Assembly (NCBI GenBank): GCA_054601695.1
Contig: BAAHQB010000008.1
Location: 1,054,001 to 1,118,000 of the forward strand
Reading direction: 5' to 3'
Length of the DNA: 64,000 bases
Source: Amorphochlora amoebiformis
Taxonomy: Eukaryota > Cercozoa > Chlorarachniophyceae
The stretch's first letter is position 1, and each line of letters opens with the position of its first letter. The position numbers were made by a program, and so were the translations under genes. Under the pieces are notes generated by a model. That model saw only the letters and a program-made list of their open reading frames with translations, did not search any database and had not been told where the DNA came from. This document shows, in pieces, positions 1 to 51,538 of this stretch.

Positions 1-840
1 AATCCTAGTACTATGCGCCGTACAGGCCATGATGCGTATACGTATACGTATCCCTACTAAGTTACTAGTTGTATCTACTGTCTAAAGTCTTGCACATGAA
101 TACGTGCAAGCGTACGTGTACGTACGTACTGTACGAATACGCTAGTGTTGTCATAATATAAATGCGTATGCCGTAGATAATCATGCGACACTGTGTATGT
201 CTTGAGCATGTATCCGCACATACGTACGCATACATATTATACGTTTATGCAGCAATTATGCTACGTATACGTACGTTGTTTGCGCGCAACATAAAAGTAT
301 ATGTATGTACAGTGAGCGTACGTACGTACATGAACTTCATACATATGACTAGTATGACTAGTATGACTTGAGCTAGGCCGTATGTACGTACATTCACTAG
401 ATTCCATGGGCCATGGGACTATGACTATAGCCAGTATGCACGACTCGTAACTAGATTTCTACACACCTAGATCTAGAGATCTAGTAGCTACTAGAGCTAG
501 AGTAGATACCTGGATACACTAGAGATATAGATAGACTCAAGATTCAATGAACTAGCTGTAGAGATAGATCTAGTATACATACTAGACATTATGTACTGAT
601 ATCTAAGATATAGCTAGTTTTAATTTCTTGTTAGTCAGCTAGATCTTGATCCATGTGATTCTTGCATGTGTCCTTCTAGTCCTCTATAGATATAGACTCA
701 CTCGTTCAGACTGTGTCACATCTGTTATAAAAACTCAACCTTGGGAAAATAAAACCCGGCACATTCGGCATATTCTAGATATTCAAGCTACAGCATAGCA
801 TCTAGATTCTGCCGTATAGTGCTAGTAGTTTAGCGTGAGA
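1..840. repeat. CTAG-rich intergenic block (left edge)
   Basis: No gene is visible. The sequence is dominated by overlapping CTAG, TAGATC and ACTAGT words and by TACGTA-type alternation, especially at 400-660. Its composition differs sharply from the TA-array introns to the right. Similar blocks follow the 3' ends of other genes in this window (31340-31990, 45500-46340). It lies just beyond the likely last exon of the transketolase gene. Confidence 0.6.
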
Positions 841-933
841 CTTACCGATCAACACATCCAGATTATTGACAGCAAGAGAATTATCCCTACCAAGCCCCCA
901 TCAATATATGCCACATAGAACATGGAAGTCCAT

Positions 934-16391
<15,458 letters not shown>

Positions 16392-16936
16392 ATCTCGGTA
16401 GTAGTGGCTGAGTCTAAGGAGGGTTTTGCGTCAAATTGCGCGTAGCACGTCCAAAAGCATAGTTAGGTCGGCATATGGGTGTATATTGGAAGGAAAGGGG
16501 GAGGGGGGAACACTGGGCGGTGTGTCTCAACAATGGGGTTGCAGAGGCAAAAGAGAAGGTACCAGGTGTTGATTTGGGTTTTGTCCAAGCTAAGGAAGGG
16601 GGCCCTTCGTGTCCGTGGAGCTTCCACCTTCGATCTGAATCTGTCGGAGCCGAAAGATTCGGATTAATTTCTCGCCCTATCAAACTCCTAAGTTCTTTCA
16701 GGTAAAATCAACCGAATAATTGAACCCTACACGTGGCATTATGCGCTTCCCGATATTTTAGAAATTTCGCTGTAGACACGTGTTCAGAATGTCTTCGCGA
16801 AGGACCAGGTGTGTCCTTCCCACCTGCCTGCTCGTTGCAGCCTAGGGCGATCTCTGGGTTTGTTTCTGAGGATCTAGATAGGGATTTTTGGATTTGTTGA
16901 GAAATATGGGCCAAAGGGATTCAGATTCGTGTTTGA
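16392..16936. promoter_or_regulatory. Divergent promoter region, transketolase / arginine methyltransferase
   Basis: About 545 bp between the transketolase start codon (minus) and the first open stretch of the methyltransferase gene (plus). It has normal base composition and no TA arrays. Two CACGTG palindromes (G-box/E-box hexamers) lie at 16730-16735 and 16777-16782, 47 bp apart, and could bind bHLH or bZIP factors. No clear TATA box can be separated from background. Confidence 0.45.
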
Positions 16937-28670
<11,734 letters not shown>

Positions 28671-29243
28671 GACACGTCATTTGCACGTTAGTGTCATTAC
28701 CACCTCAACAATTGAATCATCCCGAATACTGATAGCATACATAATTTAACATAAGCATACATGTACTAGATGTATGACGGATACCATACCAATAGTGATG
28801 CATGATCAAGAGTGTACATACCGTCCATATAAACCAGATAAAACGTTGTACAGCCTGTGATATCCGATCACATCATATTTTCTGTGATAAACTTAGTGTA
28901 TATCTAGTAATCTAGATACTGCCGGATGTTCTAGTATACATGTATATATACCAATCGTTAGTGTATTGTGCCTGCAGCTGGCAGTCTGTGCGGATCCGTT
29001 CTACAAAGAGTTATACTATAATTACAATGTAATGATATATGTATCTTGTAGTATTATATACTATGACTAGTATGATATATTTAGATACATATGTATACTT
29101 ATGCATGTTACATTGACGGTTAACTAACATTACACCGTACTGGGCCGTAATTAATGATGAATCATTCAATGAATAAATTAATGATAGCCATGAGTGCAAT
29201 ACAATGACAATTTACACATGTATAATACACATAGCTATGTTAC

Positions 29244-29326
<83 letters not shown>

Positions 29327-30203
29327 TTATGAACTCAGATGTCTTGCATTGTGGCAAATAGGCAATGATTGTGCACAAAAAAGCCAAAATAAATTCAATC
29401 CTATACGACCATCATTTTCAATTTAACTTGAGTCAAGCTCATGAACGCGACAATTTCATACTCGTTGAGAGGGACCTAGGTTCCTCTTCTTGGTTTTAAA
29501 ATGCGTCCGACAGCCGTACAGGTGTTGACAATTGGCAAACATGTCGTGTCAGCATTGTTGTCCCCAGCAAGGATGTCTCTTCCCTGGTACACCGACTCAT
29601 ACCACCTGATGCACACCAGTCATTCCGATTAGGGACTGGAAAAAACCCTAAAGTTCTTCGGAGGCTTCCTCGGGCTCGCCAGCCGACGTGGAATATCGCC
29701 GAAAAACCCCAAATTCCAGCTTTCTTCTAGGAAAAAAGTGATCTCAGTTCAAAATAGATATTCCGATCGGATATTTGCACTTGGATCCTCTCCTGCACCT
29801 TGAACTTCCATCCCAGGCTGGGGCCTGGGGCCCAGCCGCCCAAGCTTGCCTGATGGATTTTATTTTTGAATTTGGGATTTAATAAAACTTCGGCTTTTAC
29901 ACGGCATCTTATTATTCCTTCTCGTGTTTGAGTGCGTAGTTCAACTCTGACCGTGTAACCCCCGGTATAAACGTTCAAATGTATATCGCTTCTGGTTGAC
30001 CAATGGTTTTTGAATATACGCCTCTGACTGTCGTACACGCAAGCCAGAAAGGTTGCGTGTCCACCATGCTAAACATCTTTTCGGCGGTTTTCATGGTGCA
30101 ATTTTGGTGATACTACCTTATTTATTAATTATTCGGCTGCATTTTGTCGAGAAGTTTCTGGTCATTCTCTGCCTGCGCAACCACCGAACACACCTGATCG
30201 ACA
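28671..30203. other. Intergenic region between methyltransferase and Zn2Cys6 genes
   Basis: Tail-to-head spacer. From about 28740 to 29110 it contains scattered CTAG words; two (TA)n runs lie at 29245-29325. From 29340 on the composition is ordinary and resembles an upstream region. The opposite-strand open frame at 29727-30038 shows no family motif, and I do not call it a gene. Confidence 0.5.
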
Positions 30204-31337
30204 ATGCAGCAACAAAGCATGGCGAATTTTGCTTCTACGGCGGGAGAACCTACCATGAGGTCAAGCGTAGACTTCGCCAGATTGGACAAGATGAACGATT
30301 GTTTTGATATCGACTTCAGGGATTTTGAGCTACCGCAGCCTAAATTGCTTAGGGGGTTCAGCGCCGATCTCGATCACTGTTTTGGTAGCATCCTGGGTGA
30401 TGGGTTGTCGGGGTTTGATGGTGTCGGAGATGAGGTGGTTTTTTCTCCAGAGAGTGACTCACTATTCGGTTCCATGGTGGTTGGGTCTGAAGAGTCTGCT
30501 TACACAAACCCTATTCGGTACGGAGACCCAAAAATGACGGTCGAGTTTGACCAGGAAAAAGAAAAGTTTGTCTTTTTGCCGAAAGCCCAGAAAGCCACAC
30601 AACCAACAGATAGCTTCACGATGTTCGGAGGAGAAGCTTCTAACACCCCTATCTCGGATAATGCTGGATTGGTCACTGAGAGCCAGGTTCCGAAGTTGAT
30701 CTCGGAGCAGTATGGTAGCATGCTGTCACCCGAACTGGACGCTGAGGAAGGTGGAAATTCGGAAATGAAACACTTGTTTGATAGTCCGAAATTGACATTT
30801 GATATCACAGGGACCGAACCCGCCCCTTTCAAGCTACCCACCCCGAAGAGTTTGCCGACTGTCGAAACCAAACGCCCTTCCCGTAAGCGGCGTCAGGAAT
30901 GTTTGGAGCAAATTGAACCAAGCAACGACGGAGAAGGGGAGCTTCGAGTCTACAGGGCGTGCACAAACTGCCGCGTTTCGAAGACCAAGTGTGACAAACG
31001 CCGCCCATGTCGCCGCTGCATTAAAGAGGGGCGACCCCACCTTTGCACCAGCAGCGTGAAGCGTGTGAAGAGGGCTGTAAACACATCCAAAAGCCTCACT
31101 CATGCCTTCGCTCATCAGCTGGTGTATGGAGGCTTTGAGAAATTCGAGAAGTTGCAGGAAGAGGATTTCCTTGCTATTCTCAGCGCTGAAGAAGCTCCAA
31201 ATAAGTCGGTCGATGAGGACGGCAACCCGGTTCGTGCGCTCAAGGACAAACACTCGAAATACCAAGGTGTACCATGCTACCGGAACTCATGGTGCGTTCG
31301 CCAATTCAAGCACTGTGGCCACTGCAAGAGAGCTTAG
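30204..31337 (+). CDS. Zn2Cys6 (fungal-type) transcription regulator, intronless
   Basis: A 377-residue protein with a binuclear zinc cluster: C253-x2-C256-x6-C263-x5-C269-x2-C272-x8-C281, containing the basic run RVSKTKCDKRRPCRR typical of the DNA-contacting loop. A basic stretch (KRPSRKRR) just before the cluster may be a nuclear localisation signal. The first ~230 residues are acidic and low in structure, which would suit an activation region. The C-terminus carries a second Cys/His group (CYRNSWC, HCGHCKRA). No fungal middle-homology domain is visible. The ATG is the first in a long open frame and the codon usage is ordinary. It is the only intronless gene in the window, which is unusual here. 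Target genes cannot be inferred. Confidence 0.85.
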   Translation: MQQQSMANFASTAGEPTMRSSVDFARLDKMNDCFDIDFRDFELPQPKLLRGFSADLDHCFGSILGDGLSGFDGVGDEVVFSPESDSLFGSMVVGSEESAYTNPIRYGDPKMTVEFDQEKEKFVFLPKAQKATQPTDSFTMFGGEASNTPISDNAGLVTESQVPKLISEQYGSMLSPELDAEEGGNSEMKHLFDSPKLTFDITGTEPAPFKLPTPKSLPTVETKRPSRKRRQECLEQIEPSNDGEGELRVYRACTNCRVSKTKCDKRRPCRRCIKEGRPHLCTSSVKRVKRAVNTSKSLTHAFAHQLVYGGFEKFEKLQEEDFLAILSAEEAPNKSVDEDGNPVRALKDKHSKYQGVPCYRNSWCVRQFKHCGHCKRA

Positions 31338-32013
31338 TTATCGCTAGAGAGATGTAGGAACGGCTTGGATCGACAGTTTCAGTACTCTAGTCGACTAGCC
31401 TAGAAATCTAGAAAGTCTCACCGTCTTAGTCTTAGTCCAGTAAAAAAAAAAATGTGATGTTTGATGCACATAAGTTATAGAAGTTCAAAATTGTTAGAGA
31501 CTAAAACTGTAAAAATACCTCGATCATAATTAACATTGACAACACATACACAACAGACAATCTAGACAATGTATATGTAAGTATGTACACATATTCTAGA
31601 TATTATACAGAATCTAGAGAATCGTCTTACTTTACTATATTCTAGATATTTGCAGATCATCATGACGGTATCTCCTGTATATCTTAGATCTAGTAGATAT
31701 CTCTAGCTAGATCGATATCTCTCTTCCCGTACTCTAATATCTAGAATATAGTCTAGATCGATAGTACTCTAGGTACCTAGGGTACTAGCTCGATCGAGTA
31801 GCTAGACTAGTAGACTGTAGCGCGTGTGATGATTTATTCTCTATATATATAGTATTTCGAGTATACATATACTAATACTAGTAATATCTAGATATATATG
31901 CACATGTGTACTCTAGATACTAGTATAATTCCGAAGGCGATATTTAAGATATGTATTTATTCGACGCGCGGTTAAAAGCTCCCCGTTTAACGATAAATTA
32001 AGATCTACTAGAT
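31338..32013. repeat. CTAG-rich tail-to-tail intergenic block
   Basis: Begins at the stop of the Zn2Cys6 gene and ends at the stop of the opposing FAD oxidoreductase gene. From about 31385 to 31930 it is packed with CTAG, TCTAGA, GATCTAG and TAGCTAG words. No gene or RNA is recognised. Confidence 0.65.
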
Positions 32014-44088
<12,075 letters not shown>

Positions 44089-44485
44089 TCGCGCGCAGAA
44101 TTAATGCGCAGAAATATCTCCTCGGGAACTTTGAGCGTTACAAAGTCGTGACAAGATCATATATTACGCTTCTTATCGCAGATATATCGTGACGTCACCC
44201 CATGTTCCCCCTGAAGCAAAAGGGCCACAGCTACTCTTATCCACAAGACGCGCATTCAAGAGGGGTCCACACCTGAACTAAAGTCCAGCGCGACGCACCA
44301 GGTTCGTCGCCATCCCTTGCTAGTACGCGTCTTCACCCTATTGCACACTTCCCCTGCATACGCCGCCATACCTGCGTGTCCTTCACAAGCACCATTAAAG
44401 AGAAAGATTGTGTGGTGTGCTGAACGAAAGCGTGATTGATATTTCTGTTGCGAAACCCTCTCACTTTTTTTGATATGCATCAGCA
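44089..44485. promoter_or_regulatory. Divergent promoter, FAD oxidoreductase / CP29
   Basis: A 397-bp gap between two start codons. It contains the perfect palindrome GTGACGTCAC at 44189-44198, a CRE-type TGACGTCA core that bZIP proteins bind in many eukaryotes. No TA arrays are present. A bidirectional promoter is inferred from the arrangement. Confidence 0.5.
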
Positions 44486-45490
44486 ATGAAGCTTAGCGCA
44501 CTCCTCCTTTCCACTTTCGTCCTCAGTTCCTCCGCTGCTGCCGCCCCTGCCTCCGTCACAGGACGCACAGGGCTTGCACGCGCTGGCAGGACTGGTGTCC
44601 GCAATGTGCGCGTAAACGCCGCGAAGAAAAAGCCCCAACAGGCAGACCCCGGAGCGGATCCTCTTTGGCTTCCTAACACTCAACGCCCGGCTTGGCTTGA
44701 TGGTTCTCTTCCGGGAGACCGTGGTTTTGACCCTCTTGGTCTCTCCAAGCCTGCTGAGTACCTTCAGTTCGACGTCGACCAGCTTGATCAGAACGCGGCT
44801 GTGAACAAGGCCGGTAAAGTCGTCGGAAAGTACCAGGGTGCTATCGACCAGGTACATTGACGATTAAAGACCTATTTCTCAGTGTTTCTTGTCTCTGAAA
44901 TTTTGTCCGATAAATGACTATCTTGTGATTGCATAGGTTGACGGAGCCAACCAGCTCTCCCCTTACTCTGATATCTTCGGTCTTAAGCGTTTCCGTGAGT
45001 GTGAACTTATCCACGGCCGCTGGGCTATGCTTGCCACCCTTGGTGCTATTGTTGCTGAGCTTTCCACTGGTGTCCCCTGGTAATTCGAAAAACAGAATCC
45101 AAATCTGAAATCGATCTGGAGCATACACTCGTCGCTGACACACTTACATATGTTTTTAGGGACCAGGCCGGTAAGGTTGAGCTTGACGGCGCCCGCTACT
45201 TAGACTTCAACCTTCCGTTCACCCTTCCCCAGCTAACCCTCTTCGAGGTTCTCCTCATGGGTGGTGCCGAGATCTACCGTAACACCGAGACCGACCTCGA
45301 GAAGCGCCTGTACCCTGGTGGAGCTTTCGACCCCCTTGGGCTCAGTTCCAAGAGCCCCGACCAGACCCAGCGCCTTCGCGAGGCTGAGATTAAGCACGGT
45401 CGTCTTGCTATGGTCGCCGCTTTCGGCTGTGCTGTCCAGGCGTTCACTACTGGTGAGGGCCTCATCGATAACCTCTCTTTCCTCAACTAA
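44486..45490 (+). CDS. LHCB4: CP29-type chlorophyll a/b-binding protein of photosystem II, 3 exons
   Basis: Minor antenna protein that links the light-harvesting trimers to the photosystem II core in the thylakoid. Exons 44486-44851, 44937-45079, 45160-45490; 279 aa. Introns are 85 and 80 bp, GT-AG, and free of repeats. CP29 signatures: [20 protein letters not shown] near the N-terminus of the mature part, [23 protein letters not shown], first pigment helix ELIHGRWAM (145-153), helix C with AEIYRNTE, third helix EIKHGRLAM (246-254). The leader starts [20 protein letters not shown], a hydrophobic signal-peptide-like stretch, followed by [19 protein letters not shown], which resembles a transit peptide. 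That bipartite layout is expected when the plastid lies inside extra membranes. The gene has GC-rich, biased codons, consistent with high expression. Confidence 0.95.
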
Positions 45491-46107
45491 ACGGTCGTAT
45501 ACTCGAGAGAGAGAAACCGTTGGAGAGGTCCGTGGATGGAAATCGGTTAGAGAAGCAGTCTCCCAAGGCACGTCTGAACGTAGTTGTGGACAAGAAGGCT
45601 CGTGGTGCTTGGCACTGTCTTCGTATGCCATGCATCCACAAATTAAACCGCTTGTATGCAATGAGTTATCAGACATTCAAACAAAATATCAATCGACACC
45701 ATTTCTGTAGAGACATATAAAATTAAATCTAGATGTTATATTTTTATAAATACATTCTAGTAGCTAAGAGTCTAGAGAGTTACAATTAGACAAGTATTAT
45801 ACATAAGATATCATCCTAGCTAAACTATCTATGTCTAGTGCAACATCCTTTGCTACCACTACTAGATATACTAGATCTATAGACATACCTAGATACTAGA
45901 AAACAAATCCTATCTAGCTAACTAGAAGCTAAGCCTAGTGTATGCGTGTGCTCAGGCACCGGCTACGTCTAGCTAGTAGTACGTCTAGAGTAGTAGTACT
46001 AGTAGTACCTGTACCAGTAGTATATCTAGTACTTATATCGTCGAAATATTTATTTTACACTGATATATACTAGATATATATTAACTCTAGTCTTGTAACT
46101 CTAGTAC

Positions 46108-46141
<34 letters not shown>

Positions 46142-46409
46142 CAGAACTAGACGGTAATAAGAAGTCCAGTTGTGTGTTGATCGAGTATCGTCTAATAATC
46201 CTATTCTCCAGAGCTAGACACTAACTCGTAAAGTTGTACAAGGTCTAGATCTACTAAGTTATATGAATATGTTGTATGAATCGTCCAGATCGTCTAGATC
46301 GTCGTGTGCTAGTGGTCAATATTAACTTCCATCTTGCTACAGGCCAGACTAGATTAAGTACTGTCAAATTATTAATCCGGATGCAATATGGATCAGAGCG
46401 GCCCCGTTA
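45491..46409. repeat. CTAG-rich tail-to-tail intergenic block
   Basis: Spacer between the CP29 and CCDC93 stop codons. The first ~230 bp look like 3' UTR; from about 45725 to 46310 CTAG, TCTAGA and TAGTAC words are dense, with one (TA)n run at 46110-46138. No gene is recognised. Confidence 0.65.
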
Positions 46410-46976
46410 TCATTCTCCTTGGTCTTGTTCTGGCTCCAACATCTCTATTGCACCTTAAATTTTTAGTTTAATTTTACGAGTGCGAACAAATATAAATATG
46501 CATATGTATATATGTTACACACACATATATATATATATATATATAGATACATATATATTTTTTAAACATATGTGTGTACATATATCATGTTTGTACACAT
46601 ATGCTACATTTATGATATTATTTAGCATATAAATACAAAGTGCACAGACATGGGTATGTGTTTGCGCTGTGTATAAATATATAAATGTACATACATATAT
46701 GTATGCATATATATATATATATATATATTGTATATATATATATATATATAAATATATAATATATATGTATATCAATATAATATACATATATATATATATA
46801 TATATATATGAAACTAGCATACCCTGTAGTTTTTCGTTCTTAACGCATTCCTCTTGAAATTCCTTTACAGCTTGGAAGTAACTGAAGATTCACATTGAGA
46901 CAAAAAATACGCATACTCACACACACACACACATATATATATATATAATATATATATATATATTATATATATAAAT

Positions 46977-47022
<46 letters not shown>

Positions 47023-47127
47023 CCTCCTTTGCTTCTGTAGCAGCTTCTTATGCTTATCCGCCAGCAAATCACACTTGGTCTTTTCGCTTTGAAATCGTCT
47101 TTCAACCTGGAATAATATACATTGTAA

Positions 47128-47168
<41 letters not shown>

Positions 47169-47471
47169 TATAATGTGTATAATCTGTATTTATTATATAC
47201 AATGTAATGGGAGACAAGATAGAGAGAGAGAAAGAGTTGGAGACAGAGGGAGGAAAGGGGGGAGAGAGGGGAAAGACGTACGAGTATGGTACACATATCT
47301 AGTGTAAAGTTTTACATTCGAAAAAACTAATGTACATCTACATGTTAGAAACAATGTGTATGTATTATATATATATATATATATATATTATAGATACATA
47401 TATATATATATATATATATAAATCTAGGTAGTGTATAGAGAGATGTATCATGCATCCTATATATTATGCGC

Positions 47472-47510
<39 letters not shown>

Positions 47511-47841
47511 CATGCGTGCATACGTAAACATATATACGCGTATACACATATAACCTTGATATTGAATCTACACCGATAAAGATACACATAAAGAAAAGAA
47601 GTAACATACTAACCTGTCCCTGGCTTCCAAGCATACCTTTGATGATGCTGATTTTGTAGACATATATTGCTTTATATATATATATATATGTATATATAAA
47701 TATATTTACATATTACGCTTACAATATTTATGCATATTTTATAATATTATTATAAATACAAATCATACATTATATGCATGTATATGTACACACATACGTG
47801 TATTTAAGTATACACATGTACATGTACATACATACATATAT

Positions 47842-47893
<52 letters not shown>

Positions 47894-48757
47894 TGTACAC
47901 GCACACACACACGTATATATATACATACATATATATATATATATGTTCTTGTACATATATATATAAATATATGTACACGTATATGTACATATATATACAT
48001 ATATAATGTTTGTACATAATCGAGATACATACAATATATATTCTTAATGCATATATATAATATATATATATATATAATATATATATATATATATCTGCAT
48101 GTATGTATTCATAAATACATATTTTTCCTTTGAATTAAATTTTCAAAACCTATCGAACTTCTGCCCTAATTGCTCCTGGCCAGATGAGCTCGTCATTAGC
48201 TAATATTTCCGATACAATTAGGATTAGGATTAGGTTTAAGAGTAGTTGTCAGGTAGAGTTTATAGGGTTATTACTAGGGTATAGGATTAGGATTATGGTT
48301 AGGGATAGGTCTGGGACTACGCAGAGAATACTGGGTTAGGGTTCAAGTAGAAAGTGGTTAGGGTTTATGTTAGGAAGAGATGGTAGAGGAGGGGGAGATA
48401 TAGAGGATTGACGTTTTATTTTTATATTTTACAATGTCTATGTTTTCATGTATGTGACATAATATATATATATATATATATATATTATATAATATATAGG
48501 TATATAAGTGTATTCCATGTAGGGGTAGATTGGGTCGGGATTTGGTAAGGATACCTTTGGCACAGACTTGGAGATGGCATTTAGAAGTTCTACTTCGTTA
48601 ACCTTTCGGGTAAGGGCTTGGGGTTAGGGATATATGTGTAAATCATATGTATACTTTTAATATATATGTATATATCTATTATAGTGTATATATATCCACT
48701 TACATACATAAAAACATATACATATATGACTATATATATACACACACACACACATAT

Positions 48758-48792
<35 letters not shown>

Positions 48793-48869
48793 ATGTATTT
48801 ATATATATGTGTGTATATATATGTATGTGTAATATGTGTATATTTTTTATAATATAATATATGCATATT

Positions 48870-48906
<37 letters not shown>

Positions 48907-49203
48907 ACAATAACAGTAATATTATGTAAATCTGTACCATGTATCTATGCTTTTCTTCAAGCATATTATACAGCTCGAAGTACTTACGCGTCTCCACCAG
49001 CTTAGGGTTAGGTAGGCTTAGGGTTAGGATTAGGCTTGGGATGAGTGTTAGGGTGGGATTAGGGTTACGGAAGTGAATCGATTAGTGTCAAGGTTAGGAT
49101 TGTGGTTAGGGAATTGATATACTTTGTTAGAAACCAGCTCATATAGCTCGACGAACCTATTCACACCCATACACACACACACGTATATATATATATATAT
49201 ATG

Positions 49204-49235
<32 letters not shown>

Positions 49236-49499
49236 AGTATCCCTACATATGGAATATATTTATGATAACAATACAGCACAATCTATATATGTAGATATCT
49301 ATGTATACGTATGTCTAAAAGAACATGTCTAAAAGTATATGTATATTTGATATATATTATTGCATAACATAAATACATACATACGGACATATGTGCATAA
49401 ATATATATGCTATAAATGTATATCATATACAACACACATATATATAAATATCTATATTTAATATATTTATATATATATTTTATAGTGTACTTACTTTTG

Positions 49500-49530
<31 letters not shown>

Positions 49531-49634
49531 CATACACATACAAACGTGCCTTCTTTGGTATTGTAGAAGCTCGGCACGCGTAGGGATAGCATCGATTTGC
49601 CTTGTTACCTATGTGTACAGATGTATACGGATAC

Positions 49635-49679
<45 letters not shown>

Positions 49680-49980
49680 TGTACATGTACATAACTTCTT
49701 TTATTATATTAAACATATGCATTATCATGCCCTCTGTATAATATTTATGTATCTACTAAACATAAATTATATATATAATATATATGTATGTTTTATATAT
49801 ATATATATATATATTTATTTAAGTACACATATATATATATATACATATAACTACATCTAAATATAATATAGATACATATACGAAAATAATATAAATGTTA
49901 TATATATATATATATATATACATATACCTAAATACACTCATACATACATATATATATATATATATTCATATAAATGTTGC

Positions 49981-50013
<33 letters not shown>

Positions 50014-50349
50014 TATATTATATTTATATGTATATATATCTAATATAAATTACACATATATAATATATATATATATATATATATAAATTGTGCAACCATA
50101 TGCGCATATGTATGAACTAACGTTAAAACCGTATCAAAACGATAATTTAGCCCCAACAACCCTAAACCCGACAGTATTTCCCCTACTAATCTCCCACAGA
50201 AACACCCTTTCTGTCTATCTCTCACCCTAATATGTACAAATATACATATATGTAAGAATATATATGCACACACACGCTCTCTCACACACACACACACATA
50301 TATATTATATATATATCTAAATATATTACATATAAGTATATGTCCATGC

Positions 50350-50381
<32 letters not shown>

Positions 50382-50479
50382 TATTATAGATATGATATAT
50401 AATCACAAATATGTAAAAACATATATGTGTGATGTATTGATATATTTATATATTCTTATATATACTCTCACACACACAC

Positions 50480-50520
<41 letters not shown>

Positions 50521-51038
50521 AAGATATATTGTAGCCTAACCCTAGCGATTTGCAGGTTTTTCTTTGATAAAAGCCCTCGCAGCTTGTTATATCTAGGGTT
50601 AGGGTTAGGGTTAACCTTTGCGTTAGATAACATGTATATAAGTATATATATATATATACATATTTATATAGGTGTAAAGAGGTGGGGATACTTTGTGAGA
50701 TCTTTGTCGTAGAGCCTCTCGATCTCCAGCATGCGACTGAATGGGGTTAGGTAGGGTTGGGGCTGGTATTTGAATAGGGCCAGGTTAGTTGGATGATATT
50801 TTTAAGTCGGGTTAAGTTAGGGATGATATGGTATAGAAGGGTTACCGGGTTTGGTCGTCGTCAGCACCAGTTTGGAGGCTTTTGAGCTGTAGGAATGTAT
50901 ATACATATATTGAAATATATATATATATATATATGTGTGTGTGTAAATATATTTATATATATATATATATATATGTATGTATATTCATATAAGATTGCAT
51001 ACATATATAATACGTACGCACATATGCATATATATTTA

Positions 51039-51086
<48 letters not shown>

Positions 51087-51503
51087 TTATGTATATATTG
51101 TCGTCTGAAATCCCTAACCTTCCTCTCCCACTCCTTCTTCTGCTCCAAACAGCTCTGCTTAAAAGCGGCCTAATAGCAGTTTACGGGTTATGTTTAGGGC
51201 TATTGTTAGGACTAGCTTAAATGTGGCGGCAACCTCTTGGTTCTTAAGCATCTCATTCACGGCAACTAACCCCTATATCAGGGTTAATGTTAGATTAGGG
51301 TTAATGTTAAGATTAGGCTTAATGTTAAGATTAGGGTTAATGTTAAGATTAGGGTTAATGTTAAGATTAGGGTTAATGTTAAGATTAGGGTTAATGTTAA
51401 AAATTAGGGTTAATGTTAAGATTAGGGTTAATGTTAAGATTAGGGTCAATGGGATACAGACGTATGCATGAATCATTGCATGTATAATATAAATATGTAT
51501 ATG

Positions 51504-51538
<35 letters not shown>

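Noticed and set aside
29727-30038. Minus-strand open frame upstream of the Zn2Cys6 gene
   Set aside because: No domain, and it lies in what should be the promoter and 5' UTR of the regulator.
30500-31265. Minus-strand open frames antisense to the Zn2Cys6 gene
   Set aside because: Shadows of the coding frame; the plus-strand product has the complete zinc cluster.
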